DNA of 64,000 nucleotides from Venturia oleaginea (GCA_013176395.1 JABMLP010000021.1:930001-994000), one strand, 5' to 3'. Shown: positions 11,130 through 21,035, counted from the stretch's first letter. A program made the numbers and translations. The notes: a model not told the origin generated them from the sequence alone.

Positions 11130-11804
11130 AGGCTTGATAGTCAGTGACGATGCTTGAGAAGAATTCTACGAGAGAGCTCGCAATTTCTTCGAGGCTGAGG
11201 TCATCGTACATCCCATCATTTGGAGATGTAGTAGATATCGAACGCTGGACCGCCATGATCAAAGTAGCCTCTGTTGCGCGTGGATGGATGTCCAGATTAT
11301 AGGTGCTGCAAATTGCGGCATGAATAACTAGGTAACACTTTCAAGGAAAAATGGCTAAATATACTTTGGTCGACTAAGAGATTGGCACCGCACATCCAAC
11401 CAAAAATCTCCCCGGGAGTTTAAAGTTCCTCGTAGGTCTGCTTAGACCGTTTGCGCTTGTCTGACACTTTTTGAATTCGCCAGAATTTTGGCGATATGTT
11501 TCCTAAACTGAATGAACAAAATTTCCTCAATTTTGCTGTGTGTCGATGGTTATCGAATTGATCAACCTACTACAGCATTAATAAATGCTGCTTAGAGCTG
11601 GGAAAAAGGCCGAGCACGGGGTACAGGCCGTGCTTCGTCTTCCCCCCAATTCGCTTCCCGCATTATTAGCAAGTCTATGAAGAATAATGTCTTCTTGCTC
11701 CCTTCAGCTCTTGAGCTCTTTCGATGTAGAGTCTTGGCTGTGAAGATTTTGTACGGAGCGTCTCTCAAAGGGCTGAATTAGGGATCAAGGCAAGGCAGCC
11801 TTGT
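11130..11804. other. intergenic, no gene seen
   Basis: Between the 2EXR relic and the left LTR. A short minus-strand frame at 11077-11262 shows no family feature. Moderately AT-rich. Confidence 0.4.
11800..11804. repeat. left 5-bp target duplication of LTR retrotransposon
   Basis: CTTGT immediately precedes the left LTR. The identical CTTGT follows the right LTR at 18550-18554. Confidence 0.9.
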
Positions 11805-11984
11805 TGTCACGGCGAGCATTGAACCAGACAGAATGAACTAAGATTCCATTTACTCAGTGTGATGAGAGAATATCAGATAGAGAGTAAGTGACTACGGGGC
11901 GCGCGAGTTGATGTTCCTCTCGCCACAGTGTGGCTGCGAAACGTTGTCATGTGACAAAGATGGCCACCATGCCATGCCGTCACA
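11805..11984 (-). repeat. 3' LTR (left)
   Basis: 180 bp, with 9-bp inverted ends TGTGACGGC/GCCGTGACA in element sense. It differs from the right LTR at three bases (around 11889-11890 and 11972). Confidence 0.93.
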
Positions 11985-11998
11985 TCACCCCCCCCTTC
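11985..11998 (-). other. polypurine tract
   Basis: In element sense GAAGGGGGGGGTGA lies directly against the 3' LTR, where plus-strand DNA synthesis is primed. Confidence 0.75.
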
Positions 11999-12115
11999 AA
12001 TGAGCCAAATGTATACCGAGTAGGGCTATAAGGTATCATCTTGGCGTGCTGAATTTGTCATCCGAACGCCATCAAGCCCAATACAAAAACCGTTAAATGC
12101 ATCATCCCAACACGG

Positions 12116-15100
12116 CTAGCGCTTGTTCATCCTTCTCCGCATTTTCGTTATCCTTCCTTTGGTAACTGCAGCGTTGTCATCCTCATGAGGCAGGTCTTCA
12201 ATCTCGCGGTCAAATGCATCCTGCCATTCATCGAGTCTCAATGATGGTCCGTCCGTATCTGGGTTGTCATCGTGGTAGAGACGGAGCAGCTTTGGCGAGT
12301 TCTTGAAACTCTCCGCGTCGTACCAAGTGTTATCTGGGTCCCAGCCTTTCCATGATACCATGTATTGGAGTTTGCGACGGTGAATACGGCTACCGAGTAT
12401 TTGTTCAACTTCCCATTCCACGTTGCCATGGATCTCATAGCTGTCCTTCTCATCGTTGGCGTTCTGCTGCCCTGGTAGCCCTTCGAGGGATGCCTTTCGA
12501 AGCCGGTCTGAGTGGAACACGTTGCCAACCTTGTAGCTCTCGGGTAGCTTGACAATCCAAGAGTGTCCCTTCCTTCCAATGATGGGGAATGGGCCTACTA
12601 CAGGATTGTCAAGCTTGTCGCAGGGTCGATCAGTAATCCAAGCCTTCTTTATAATGTATACTGAATCTCCAATGCCAGTCTCCTCATTGAAGCCGAAGTC
12701 CTCCTCTCGTCGTTTCTTGTTCGCCTGCGTCGATTGTCGGGCTTGGGCCTTGAATAGTTGTTCCTTTGCGAACTTCCATGCGTTATACATTCGTGTCGCA
12801 TACTGCTGTGCTTCTTGGCGATTCATCCTCTCTGTTGCAGTGTTGCCTTCTGTGTGTGAATCCCAGTCGTAGTGCATCCGCGGTACGAATCCCATTTCGA
12901 TCTCTGAGGGTGACAGTCCTGTTGACTCGTGTGGTGACGATGCTGCTGCGAAATCCATTGCTGGTAGCAATTCAGACCAATTGTCCTGGTAGTGATTCAC
13001 GAAGTGCCGAAGCTTCTGCTGTAGTGCTTGGTTGACAATTTCGGTCTGGCCATCAGTCTGCGCGTGTTCTGCGGTACTTCGTCTGAGTTTGATTCCGAGA
13101 ATAAGGCTTAATTCATCCCAAAAGGCTGAGATAAATCGAGGGTCCTGGTCGGACACAATGGTGTCGAGTAAGCCGTAGATACGATAGATGTGTTCATAGT
13201 ACATCCGAGCGGCGTCTTTAGCCTTTACGGTCTTCTGGCAGGGAATCGAGAAAGGTCTCTTTTCAAGGCGGTCAACTACTACGAACACGTTGTCGTAACC
13301 ATGCTTGTCCTTGTTAAACGATATGAAATCCATTGATACATGCTGCCATGGGCGATCAGGAATGGGGAGAGGCTTCAATAGTCCAGGGGTCTTATCTCGA
13401 GGGACTGACGATCTCCTGCATGACTGACAGGCGGCGACGTATCGATCGATGTCTCCATTCATACGAGGCCAGTAGAATTTGCGGGTGACGATCTTACGGG
13501 TCTTGTTTCGTCCGGGGTGCGCTGCTGGCAGCGAGGCATGAATTTCATTTAGCAGTTGAGTACGGAGGTTGTCGTCTTCAGGCACGAATAATCTTCCTTG
13601 GTAGAGCAACAGCCCGTCCTGCAACCTCAAATAGGTATAATCCTTCTGAGTGAGAACTCTCCATTCGTCAAGTGAATTAGATTCCCGGTTCGCTTTGAGT
13701 AACCGATCCACCAGCAACACCTGGTTGCTATCGAGGTCCAGAGGGCAGAGTTCCACTCCAATCTGGTCATCTTTTACCATTTGCATAGTCCTAGCCGCAT
13801 TTGCTTTGGCCTTTTGTGATTTCAGTTCATCGGCCATGCGAGAGAGAGCGTCGGCAATGATATTTTCTTTGCCTGGCCGGTAGACGATCTTGAAGTTGTA
13901 TCCAGAGATCAAATCAGCCCAACGTGCTTGCCGTTGGTTTAGTAGCCTCTTTGTCGTAAAGTACTCCAGGGCACGATGGTCGGTAATCGCGGTAAATTGT
14001 AATTGGGCTCCTCGAAGAAGTGCACTCCACTCCTCCAGGCCTCGGATCAACGTTAGCATTTCCTTGTCATGGATCTCGTAATTCAGTTCATGAGTGTCCA
14101 TTGTTTTGCTGTAGAAAGCTACAGGGTGGCATTCGCCATCCTTTCCAAGTTGGGAGAGAGTGCCTGCTACTACTCCATCGGATGCGTCGGTCTCCATTCG
14201 GGTTTCGGCGAACGGGTCATAGAGGGCTAGGCACGGAGCTGTTGCCAATGCATGCTTGAGCTTCTCAAAGGACTCCATGCAATCTTCATCAAAGTCGAAA
14301 GGGGTATTCTTTCTGGTTAGCCTGATAAGTGGTTTTGCCAGCCTTCCAAAATTTCGGATGAAGCGTCTGTAGAAATTACAGAAGCCGATGAAAGACTGAG
14401 TCTGCCTCACGGTTCGTGGTTGCTTCCAGTGTTTGACGATGGCTACCTTGTCTGGGTCGACGCGTATACCGGAGGTACTGATGATAAATCCAAGGTACTT
14501 TGTCTCAGTGACATCGAATTCGCTTCTCTTGATATCTGCCTGGAGTCCTGCAGCGCGTAGTCGTTCAAGGACTTTGTGTACGTGAGCCGTATGCTCCAAG
14601 GGGTCCTCTGAATAGATCAAAATGTCATCACGGTAAGCGGTACAGAAGTCGTCGAGGTAGTCCATCAGGATGGTGTTCATGTATCTCTGCCATGTAGCAG
14701 GTCCATTGACCAATCCTTCCATCATGACTTTGCATTTGAAGCTTCCGTAGCGAGTTCGAAACGTAGTGAGGTCTTCAGAGTCCGGGTCCATCCGAATTCG
14801 ATGGAAAGCTTGTCGGATATCTAGCTTTGTAAAGATCTTGGCCTTTGACAATCTAGCCATTGTCTCTGTGATGAGCGGAATAGGATATCGGTCTTTCTTT
14901 GTGAGCGTATTGAGTCTGCGGTAATCAATACAGAAGCGGAACTTCTGCTTCTCCCCCTCGGGCGTGGGCTTCTTGACAATGAGCACAGGTGATGCAAATG
15001 GTGACGAGCTGGTCTCAATAAAGCCTGATTCCAAGTTCTTCAAGAGCCATTCTTTGATAAACTGTAGCTCATCCAAGGACATATTGTAGAGTGGACAGAA

Positions 15101-16390
15101 ACCGGGCGCAGCCTTTCCTTCATCCAACACAATAACGTGGTCAACGCCTTCTCGGTGTTCTGCCAGTCGATTTGAGTCTGCTTCTGAGAAGCAGTCCTTG
15201 TATAGTATATGCTTATTAGGTAGCTTCTTCTCGATCATTGTCCTCATCTCCGGGGATTCGTCCTCTGGGAGTTCACCTTGCAGTGCTGCTAGGGCGATTT
15301 TCAGCCGGTCATGATGGTCCTCAGTGGAATCGATTCCTCGTTCCTTCCTGAGCTCACTCATCCTCTTTTCGATTTCATACAAGGATATGGATCCAGCGGT
15401 GACTTCTTTGTCTTTTAAGTTCAAGCGGAAACCTGAAGAGTTGATCATACAGAGGTTAAGCCTCTTACCCGCGATCTTTGAGCTATCGTGTCCGGAATCC
15501 AAGGCGTTGATATCTGTACCAGCTGCCTTTAATTGCTTATCCATGATGCGGTAGCCTCTTGCTTGCTCCCATTTCAGTGTCTGGCAATATCTGACCGGCA
15601 GGTCTTCTTCTTGGTAGTTACCGAAATTGGAGAGGTCTGAACAACTACTATCAGTGTTGCTTTCCGAGTCTACAGAGACGTCTTCTTCTGAAGTGTCGAT
15701 CGTATCATTCTCGCGTACCAGTGGCGTTGACTCCGCATTTCTTACTATCGATGGCTCGAGTTCGTTAGATTGAGGTCGGGTCGATTTCGGCCGTTTGAGC
15801 AGCTTTACGTTATCCCGAAACCGTTTAGCCTGGTTGCCGGCTCTCCGAAGATCATCCTGTCTTATCCTCTTTTCTCTCTTGTCGATATTGTTCTGGATAG
15901 CCTCCGAATTAACCGTCACTTTCCTATCCTCCTCCACCATCACTACCTTCTGTATCGGTGTCTCTCTCTTTCGGCCATCCTTCCAGATAATGCGCTGCAT
16001 CTCGGGATCCGGTACGACCTTGTTGTGAGCCATCCACGTCCTTCCCAGAATTACATCGTGGTGTTCTAATGTCACTTCCAGGAAAGGAACGTTGTACTCC
16101 TGCCTTCCGTCGATTTCCATGTGCAACAGCGTTGCATGCGATATTGCCTCCTCCTGATTTCCTTTGTAACCGGTCGCCGTAGCTTGTGTCTCGAGGGCTC
16201 GTCGATCCACGTTTGGGAGTAGGTGTTGCAGCTTCTGTGCGCATCGTCGGTTAATGAAGGCATAACCGTTTGCTCCGGTGTCAAGAAGAGCTCGGGATCG
16301 GACACCCATGCCGTTGAAGTAGAGGATAACATCGAAAGTGAAAGCGTTGCCGCCGAACAACTTAAGAGATGAGACATTGAAGTTTTGCAC
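12116..16390 (-). CDS. chromovirus Pol polyprotein
   Basis: 1424 codons. In order: aspartic protease with LLDTGANGYAF (about residue 36); reverse transcriptase with FRFCIDYRRLN and the active-site box YRDDILIYS (more often YLDD or YVDD); RNase H with METDASDGVVAG and TDHRALEYF; integrase with an HHCC finger (HAS...HPGRNKTRK...CQSC) and the DDE core (MDFISF, SDQDPRFIS, TAEHAQTDGQTE); then a chromodomain near residue 1320 (WEVEQILGSRI...MVSWKGWDPDNTWY). There is no ATG at the 5' end. The frame is the same as gag but is separated from it by TAG and TAA, two codons apart, just after gag. How Pol is made is therefore not obvious. Confidence 0.93.
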   Translation of the reverse strand: MQNFNVSSLKLFGGNAFTFDVILYFNGMGVRSRALLDTGANGYAFINRRCAQKLQHLLPNVDRRALETQATATGYKGNQEEAISHATLLHMEIDGRQEYNVPFLEVTLEHHDVILGRTWMAHNKVVPDPEMQRIIWKDGRKRETPIQKVVMVEEDRKVTVNSEAIQNNIDKREKRIRQDDLRRAGNQAKRFRDNVKLLKRPKSTRPQSNELEPSIVRNAESTPLVRENDTIDTSEEDVSVDSESNTDSSCSDLSNFGNYQEEDLPVRYCQTLKWEQARGYRIMDKQLKAAGTDINALDSGHDSSKIAGKRLNLCMINSSGFRLNLKDKEVTAGSISLYEIEKRMSELRKERGIDSTEDHHDRLKIALAALQGELPEDESPEMRTMIEKKLPNKHILYKDCFSEADSNRLAEHREGVDHVIVLDEGKAAPGFCPLYNMSLDELQFIKEWLLKNLESGFIETSSSPFASPVLIVKKPTPEGEKQKFRFCIDYRRLNTLTKKDRYPIPLITETMARLSKAKIFTKLDIRQAFHRIRMDPDSEDLTTFRTRYGSFKCKVMMEGLVNGPATWQRYMNTILMDYLDDFCTAYRDDILIYSEDPLEHTAHVHKVLERLRAAGLQADIKRSEFDVTETKYLGFIISTSGIRVDPDKVAIVKHWKQPRTVRQTQSFIGFCNFYRRFIRNFGRLAKPLIRLTRKNTPFDFDEDCMESFEKLKHALATAPCLALYDPFAETRMETDASDGVVAGTLSQLGKDGECHPVAFYSKTMDTHELNYEIHDKEMLTLIRGLEEWSALLRGAQLQFTAITDHRALEYFTTKRLLNQRQARWADLISGYNFKIVYRPGKENIIADALSRMADELKSQKAKANAARTMQMVKDDQIGVELCPLDLDSNQVLLVDRLLKANRESNSLDEWRVLTQKDYTYLRLQDGLLLYQGRLFVPEDDNLRTQLLNEIHASLPAAHPGRNKTRKIVTRKFYWPRMNGDIDRYVAACQSCRRSSVPRDKTPGLLKPLPIPDRPWQHVSMDFISFNKDKHGYDNVFVVVDRLEKRPFSIPCQKTVKAKDAARMYYEHIYRIYGLLDTIVSDQDPRFISAFWDELSLILGIKLRRSTAEHAQTDGQTEIVNQALQQKLRHFVNHYQDNWSELLPAMDFAAASSPHESTGLSPSEIEMGFVPRMHYDWDSHTEGNTATERMNRQEAQQYATRMYNAWKFAKEQLFKAQARQSTQANKKRREEDFGFNEETGIGDSVYIIKKAWITDRPCDKLDNPVVGPFPIIGRKGHSWIVKLPESYKVGNVFHSDRLRKASLEGLPGQQNANDEKDSYEIHGNVEWEVEQILGSRIHRRKLQYMVSWKGWDPDNTWYDAESFKNSPKLLRLYHDDNPDTDGPSLRLDEWQDAFDREIEDLPHEDDNAAVTKGRITKMRRRMNKR

Positions 16391-16450
16391 CTGATATCGG
16401 AAAGAAAGATCTCGATTGCTAGGACCTAGGCATGGTGACTTTTACCAGGT

Positions 16451-17446
16451 CTATGCTTTTGGGTGTTCTGACTCAATCCGGCTAGCGCCATCCATTACGG
16501 AGATGGAGGCCTCTGGGCAGTCCTTCATGTAATGTCCCTCCTTCTTACACTGGAAACACTTGCGCTCCTGAGCCGACTGGACCGCCTGATCAATGTTTAA
16601 TCCTACGTCCTTGTAGCGATTGAATACTGCGCGTGCTTTTTCGGGGTCTCGCTCCCGTCGACCTCCACCTAATCCATTGTTTCCACCACCGCTGGACTGC
16701 CCTTGAGGCGTGTTCGTACCTGCACCGGTGTTGTTCGAGGAGTTCTGTCGGTTGCCGTTCGAATTGCTGTTCTTCTTGGCCGTAGTTGCAGCGTCGGGAG
16801 CCTTGCGCTCTTCTTGTGTCTGGATGTAGGTTCGGGAAAGGTCGGATGCCTTAAAGCACAGCTTCTCGTAGGTTAGATCTGGGTCGCCGGCTTCTCCTGC
16901 TGTACCTTCCTTGAGGCGGGTATACAGCTTCTCGTGGATATCCTCCTTCCAATCGTCCTTGTCTACCTTGCACTGCATCGCAAGGGTCTCAAATTGATTC
17001 TTGAAGTTCAGGAAGTCGGTGTAGGGCTTCATAGTCAGCGACTTGTACGCCTTCTTTGCGTTCTGCTTCTCAAACGGGTCTGCAAATCGCTCAGTGGTAA
17101 CCTTCCATACCTTGTCCATTGTACGGTCGGCCGCATTGATGAGTAGTAGGGCGTCTTTTGCATTAGGTCCCTTTACAAGGTTCATAAAGTAGGCAACAGA
17201 CATCTCGTCGTCGTAGCCCTCTGCCTTCAGCTTGTTTTCCATTGCATTGCGCCAATGCTTGTAATCCGTGGGAGTGTATTTGTCGGTCAATAGGTCAGGG
17301 TGTGGAAGTTTGATCTTCGAAAAGCCGCCTTCCGATCGAGAACCAAATCCGGACAAGTCGTCACCCGATGAGGTTCTGTCGCAAACTCTGTCGGGTCGCA
17401 TTGTATTTGATATTAAGAGCTTCATACTTGTCGAATATCGCCGCAC
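16451..17446 (-). CDS. chromovirus Gag with CCHC zinc knuckle
   Basis: 331 codons. The middle part (HPDLLTDKYTPTDYKHWR ... FADPFEKQNAKKAYKSL) is the retrotransposon gag helical domain. An Asn/Gly/Ser-rich linker follows, then CFQCKKEGHYMKDC, a C-x2-C-x4-H-x4-C nucleic-acid-binding knuckle. Its first 86 bases overlap the end of ORF1 in another frame. The conserved part appears to start at about GDDLSGFGSRSEGG, directly where ORF1 stops (GGG TGA C), which suggests a +1 shift or a one-base loss rather than independent initiation. Confidence 0.88.
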   Translation of the reverse strand: MRRYSTSMKLLISNTMRPDRVCDRTSSGDDLSGFGSRSEGGFSKIKLPHPDLLTDKYTPTDYKHWRNAMENKLKAEGYDDEMSVAYFMNLVKGPNAKDALLLINAADRTMDKVWKVTTERFADPFEKQNAKKAYKSLTMKPYTDFLNFKNQFETLAMQCKVDKDDWKEDIHEKLYTRLKEGTAGEAGDPDLTYEKLCFKASDLSRTYIQTQEERKAPDAATTAKKNSNSNGNRQNSSNNTGAGTNTPQGQSSGGGNNGLGGGRRERDPEKARAVFNRYKDVGLNIDQAVQSAQERKCFQCKKEGHYMKDCPEASISVMDGASRIESEHPKA

Positions 17447-18002
17447 AAGCTTCCTTTTCTTTTGCTAGTGCTTTCTCCGCACTGTTAAGCATAGCCGTCT
17501 GTAGGCGCAGCTCATGAGACTTGCTTTCGATCGTAGCATCTCTTGCCTTTAGGAGTTCTCCTCCTTTCGCTGCTAACCTATCCGTCAGGTCTAGGCAGAT
17601 CTCTAGCTGCTGTTGTTTGATATTGCTGCTATGTATCCATCGAAGAATTTCTTTAACCATCTGTGGCTTCAACTGGTCGTCATTAATAGCAGCCGCAATC
17701 GTTGCTTCGCTTGCTAGCCAACCCGTAGTCGCGTCCGCCCAGGGTACTACAAGTATCAGGTCGTCGGTGTCTTCCTTCCTGCTGTGAGCGATGCGGGTAG
17801 CCTTATCGGCATTGTATTCTGGAGCCTGGAGGTTCAACTCGGTGAAGTCCTCTGGAGTCTCTGCAGCTTCAATAGCCTCTCGGAGCTGGGCCATAGGCGT
17901 GTCGCCACTGTAGCGGAACGGCGCCATCTCAAATCGTACTTTTTTGGGAGTAACTGTGTCGTTTCGGTCGTGAAACGGATCGGTGCCTCGTTTCGGAAGC
18001 AA
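17361..18002 (-). CDS. chromovirus ORF1 / N-terminal Gag region
   Basis: 213 codons starting at ATG 18002. Rich in Ala, Glu and Lys with a predicted coiled coil near residues 140-200 (LLKARDATIESKSHELR ... AEKALAKEKEA). It ends with QNLIG and a TGA at 17363-17361. Reading on in the +1 frame gives the start of the conserved Gag block. It is probably the N-terminal part of a Gag precursor, or a separate accessory frame. Confidence 0.7.
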   Translation of the reverse strand: MLPKRGTDPFHDRNDTVTPKKVRFEMAPFRYSGDTPMAQLREAIEAAETPEDFTELNLQAPEYNADKATRIAHSRKEDTDDLILVVPWADATTGWLASEATIAAAINDDQLKPQMVKEILRWIHSSNIKQQQLEICLDLTDRLAAKGGELLKARDATIESKSHELRLQTAMLNSAEKALAKEKEACAAIFDKYEALNIKYNATRQSLRQNLIG

Positions 18003-18021
18003 TGGTCGGCTTCGAATCAGT

Positions 18022-18295
18022 GAGCAATGGTCGGTTCAAAGAAAAAAGGTTGTGAGACTGGTCGGTGTCTCTGGTCAGGTTGGTACCGTGTGTTGAGCAA
18101 TGGTCGGCTCAAAGAAGGTCGTGAGACTGGTCGGTGTCTCTGGTCAGGTTGGTATCGTGTGTTGAGCAATGGTCGGCTCAAAGAAGGTCGCGAGACTGGT
18201 CGGTGTCTCTGTTCAGGTTGGTATCGTGTGTTGAGCAATGGTCGGCTCAAAGAAGGTCGCGAGACTGGTCGGTGTCTGGTCAGGTCGGGGTCGGT
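18022..18295. repeat. four ~69-bp tandem repeats in the retrotransposon leader
   Basis: Units start at 18022, 18094, 18163 and 18232 with GAGCAATGGTCGG. The first is longer by an A-run; the last is truncated and diverges after GGTGTCTGGTCAGG. They lie between the 5' LTR and ORF1, in the untranslated leader of the element, and may carry packaging or translation signals. Confidence 0.85.
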
Positions 18296-18349
18296 TTTGA
18301 CTGCTTATTGTCGTAAACAATCTGGAACTATTTGTCGCTGTTCTAAGCG

Positions 18350-18369
18350 TGAGGGTTGATCTGATATAA
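18350..18369 (-). other. putative primer-binding region
   Basis: Directly inside the 5' LTR, in element sense, is TTATATCAGATCAACC. TATCAGA is shared with the initiator-Met primer site used by many Ty3-type elements, but the match is partial. Confidence 0.35.
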
Positions 18370-18549
18370 TGTCACGGCGAGCATTGAACCAGACAGAATG
18401 AACTAAGATTCCATTTACTCAGTGTGATGAGAGAATATCAGATAGAGAGTAAGTATCTACGGGGCGCGCGAGTTGATGTTCCTCTCGCCACAGTGTGGCT
18501 GCGAAACGTTGTCATGTGACAAAGATGGCCACCATGTCATGCCGTCACA
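18370..18549 (-). repeat. 5' LTR (right)
   Basis: 180 bp, same inverted ends as the left LTR. Followed by CTTGT at 18550-18554, the second target duplication. Confidence 0.93.
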
Positions 18550-18874
18550 CTTGTCACGTTTTACAGCCTTGCTTTTCCGCTTACCTCGATCTTAACAAGC
18601 TTCCACAACATGGCCGTTGTTCTTAGGTGAGAGGAGCCTATTTACTACAGAGGCATGCTACGCTTATGGGAAGATAGAAATCAAACTACTTACTGACAGA
18701 TTAACGTTTGGTACTGTTCTACAATGAGATTTTGACCTAAACACAACGTGCCACTCTGTCTCGCACCCCTTCTTCGACCAGAAGAGAAGAACAAACCCGG
18801 CACAATCTTGTACTATCATTCCATAATTTCCAGTATTTAATCAAAAGACCAATCAAAGCTAAAACAACCTTAAA

Positions 18875-19060
18875 TTGCATTTCCTCTCCATACTCGCCCT
18901 CTTCACCCTCGCCTCAACGGGCCTAGCAAGAACATACAACCTCGAAACAAGCAATTACGATTCCAAATGTATCGAAAGCGAAAAAGGTCTTAGCGCTTGT
19001 GGATTTGCGGCAATCTGCTCACCCCAAGGAACGAAGTCGATTAGGACGCGGAGAAAATAG
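18875..19060 (+). pseudogene. small secreted protein gene with broken start codon
   Basis: The frame encodes a typical signal peptide (HFLSILALFTLASTGLA) and about 40 further residues with three cysteines, but the expected ATG reads ATTG (18874-18877): AAATTGCATTTCC against AAATGCGCCTCCC at the start of the intact neighbour at 20409. One extra T would explain the loss. No upstream ATG in frame is available. Probably a dead small-secreted-protein gene. Confidence 0.45.
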
Positions 19061-20408
19061 AGGCCAATTTGAAGGCTTGAAATTGGAAAGGAAGACGGGG
19101 AGACTCAATTGTTAGGTATTCTATGCGTGTTTTAGTGAGATTGGGAAGTTTTGCGTCTTTATAAGACGTTAAACTCTATTGAAATGAGACTACCCCAACC
19201 CCACCCCCGAGTTTACGGGACGGGTCATTGGGTCCGTCCTCCGCCCCCGTCCCGCTCGGGATCGCCCCGTCCGTTTGAGGACTCTATATTACGGTGTAAA
19301 TTCGCTCAGTTTTGGCTGGTACGCAACGCACGTACAGTACATGAGAGTTTCTACTTATTGAAAGTAGGAATTTATCGTATATTTAATAATTTAACCAACT
19401 TATCTTAGACTTAACAAATTGCTCTTGCTAAACTTTTGACAGAAACTAATTGATATCGATCCCAAATTGAAGATGTTGAGGTACCGTACGAACGTATTCG
19501 GCTCACAAGTCGCCCCAATTGCAGGCAGGGGTTATATAATAGAAGAAGTCTAAGACACTGTGGTCTGGTGGACAATAATGTTAGTGGAACCCCCTTGACT
19601 AATCCATGATTTACGGTACAAACTACAAACATCCTTACGAGAGATTAGTATCTACACATTTATTATCCATCAGACGACGTGAGAAAAGAGCTTAGGGTAA
19701 AGCCTTCCGATTGAACGAGTCTCGAAACGGAATCTTCCAGCCCTCTTAGAACCTAGAGTGGCGTAGGTGATTATACGCACGGTCTCTACAATGAACCCCT
19801 CATAACCGGCATGGTTTTGAACGGCCTATACGGTAGCGTACTTTGTGCATCAACCTCTACATTCTTCAAGCTTTTTGACTAATCGACTGAGTAATTCTGA
19901 GAGCTCTACTCTGTACTAAAGCCTAGCTGAAACACGTAGATTAGCTAATTCCTACCCCTTCAGTATCAATGTGGACGTTAACCCGTTTTTGGGGATTCTT
20001 AGAGAGCCAAGGTAATATATTTTGGAGGCTCTTCTGATACGAAGATAGGATAAGCCTTTTTTGTCACCTTGGTATAGATTAGAATGCGGGCGTCACGCAG
20101 TTAATTAATTAAAGAACTGGAAGAATGAGCACGTCGATGCACAAAGGAGAATATTGCTAGCAGCAAGACAGAGGGACATGAATGAAAGACCCCGCGCCGT
20201 CCCGGTAGTACGATTTGATGAAATATAAAACCTGGTTTCATTCAACCCGTATTTCGTCCGGTGAAGATACTACCCACTATAACATCTTCCGTACAAACAG
20301 GGATGGTTCTTCTGTTCCCACTCCATTGCTCTCAGACTAAAATTCCAAGTTCTTTCTTACAACAAATGCTTTACCACTTCCAATACACATCAATCATCTA
20401 TCATCAAA
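19061..20408. other. gene-free stretch with GC-rich block and AT-rich remainder
   Basis: 19190-19285 is strikingly C/G-rich with repeated CCGTCC/GGGACGG words, resembling subterminal repeats of DNA transposons. The rest to 20400 is AT-rich, with no coding frame. It may be transposon debris, but I could find no paired termini. Confidence 0.4.
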
Positions 20409-20669
20409 ATGCGCCTCCCAATCGTCACTCTCTTCGCCCTCGCAACAATGGGCGCAGCGCAGGTCAAAGACCCGAAATGCGAATACAGCGTACGCGACTA
20501 CACAACCACTTGCCAGGGCAAACCTCTTTCCTGCCAAGGAAGTTCAGATACCGGCTGCAAAACACCAAAAGTTGGAACAACCGATGCTTGGGCCAAGCAC
20601 TTGAACGAGAAAGATTGTGTCAACAAAAAATTCCTCCAGAGCTGTGCTCAAAGCTTTTGTTGCAAATGA
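20409..20669 (+). CDS. small secreted cysteine-rich protein
   Basis: 86 codons, single exon. Signal peptide MRLPIVTLFALATMGAAQ, then a mature part of about 68 residues with eight cysteines, ending SFCCK. Eight Cys in a short secreted protein suggests four disulfides, as in effector- or antimicrobial-like fungal proteins. A CATCAA-type leader precedes the ATG. I recognise no named family. Confidence 0.65.
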   Translation: MRLPIVTLFALATMGAAQVKDPKCEYSVRDYTTTCQGKPLSCQGSSDTGCKTPKVGTTDAWAKHLNEKDCVNKKFLQSCAQSFCCK

Positions 20670-20677
20670 GGAACTGA

Positions 20678-21035
20678 TATGAGTCATTGGCGGCGGAGGT
20701 TCGCTAGGGGTGAAGGTGAATAGGAGCGAAGTCCAGGATGTGAAGGTCAGGCTTGGTCGGTCGAAAGTTCGCGTGCTGGTGGAGTTTTGCCGCTTGCTTG
20801 GAAGTTTGACAGCTATAGAAAATCTTTGGTCACCGGCTTTGTACGTCTTGCTTTTTGATCCTGTCAAGCGCATCTTGTGTTGAAACATCTTGAGATGGGA
20901 ATGTCTTGGCATCATATGAAGTTCACATACTCCACACTGAGGATCTGCGATAACCTCATACATTCACTTCTAGAAGTTTCTACAGTTATTTATATATAGT
21001 CAGGCTTTATGCCATCACTTAGGACAGTGAGCCAT
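20678..21035. other. intergenic, nothing recognised
   Basis: 3' flank of the secreted protein gene, then the degraded edge of the LINE relic. No feature seen. Confidence 0.4.

Larger units (their letters stand above)
11805..18549 (-). mobile_element. Ty3/gypsy chromovirus, nearly intact, minus orientation
   Basis: A 6745-bp element bounded by two 180-bp LTRs and perfect 5-bp target duplications. Order in its own sense: 5' LTR, leader with 69-bp tandem repeats, ORF1, gag with zinc knuckle, pol (protease, RT, RNase H, integrase, chromodomain), polypurine tract, 3' LTR. A C-terminal chromodomain places it in the chromoviruses, whose integrases target heterochromatin. The LTRs differ at three positions of 180, so insertion is fairly recent. 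The pol frame is uninterrupted over 1424 codons. No sign of heavy RIP is visible in it, unlike the other mobile relics here. Confidence 0.93.
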
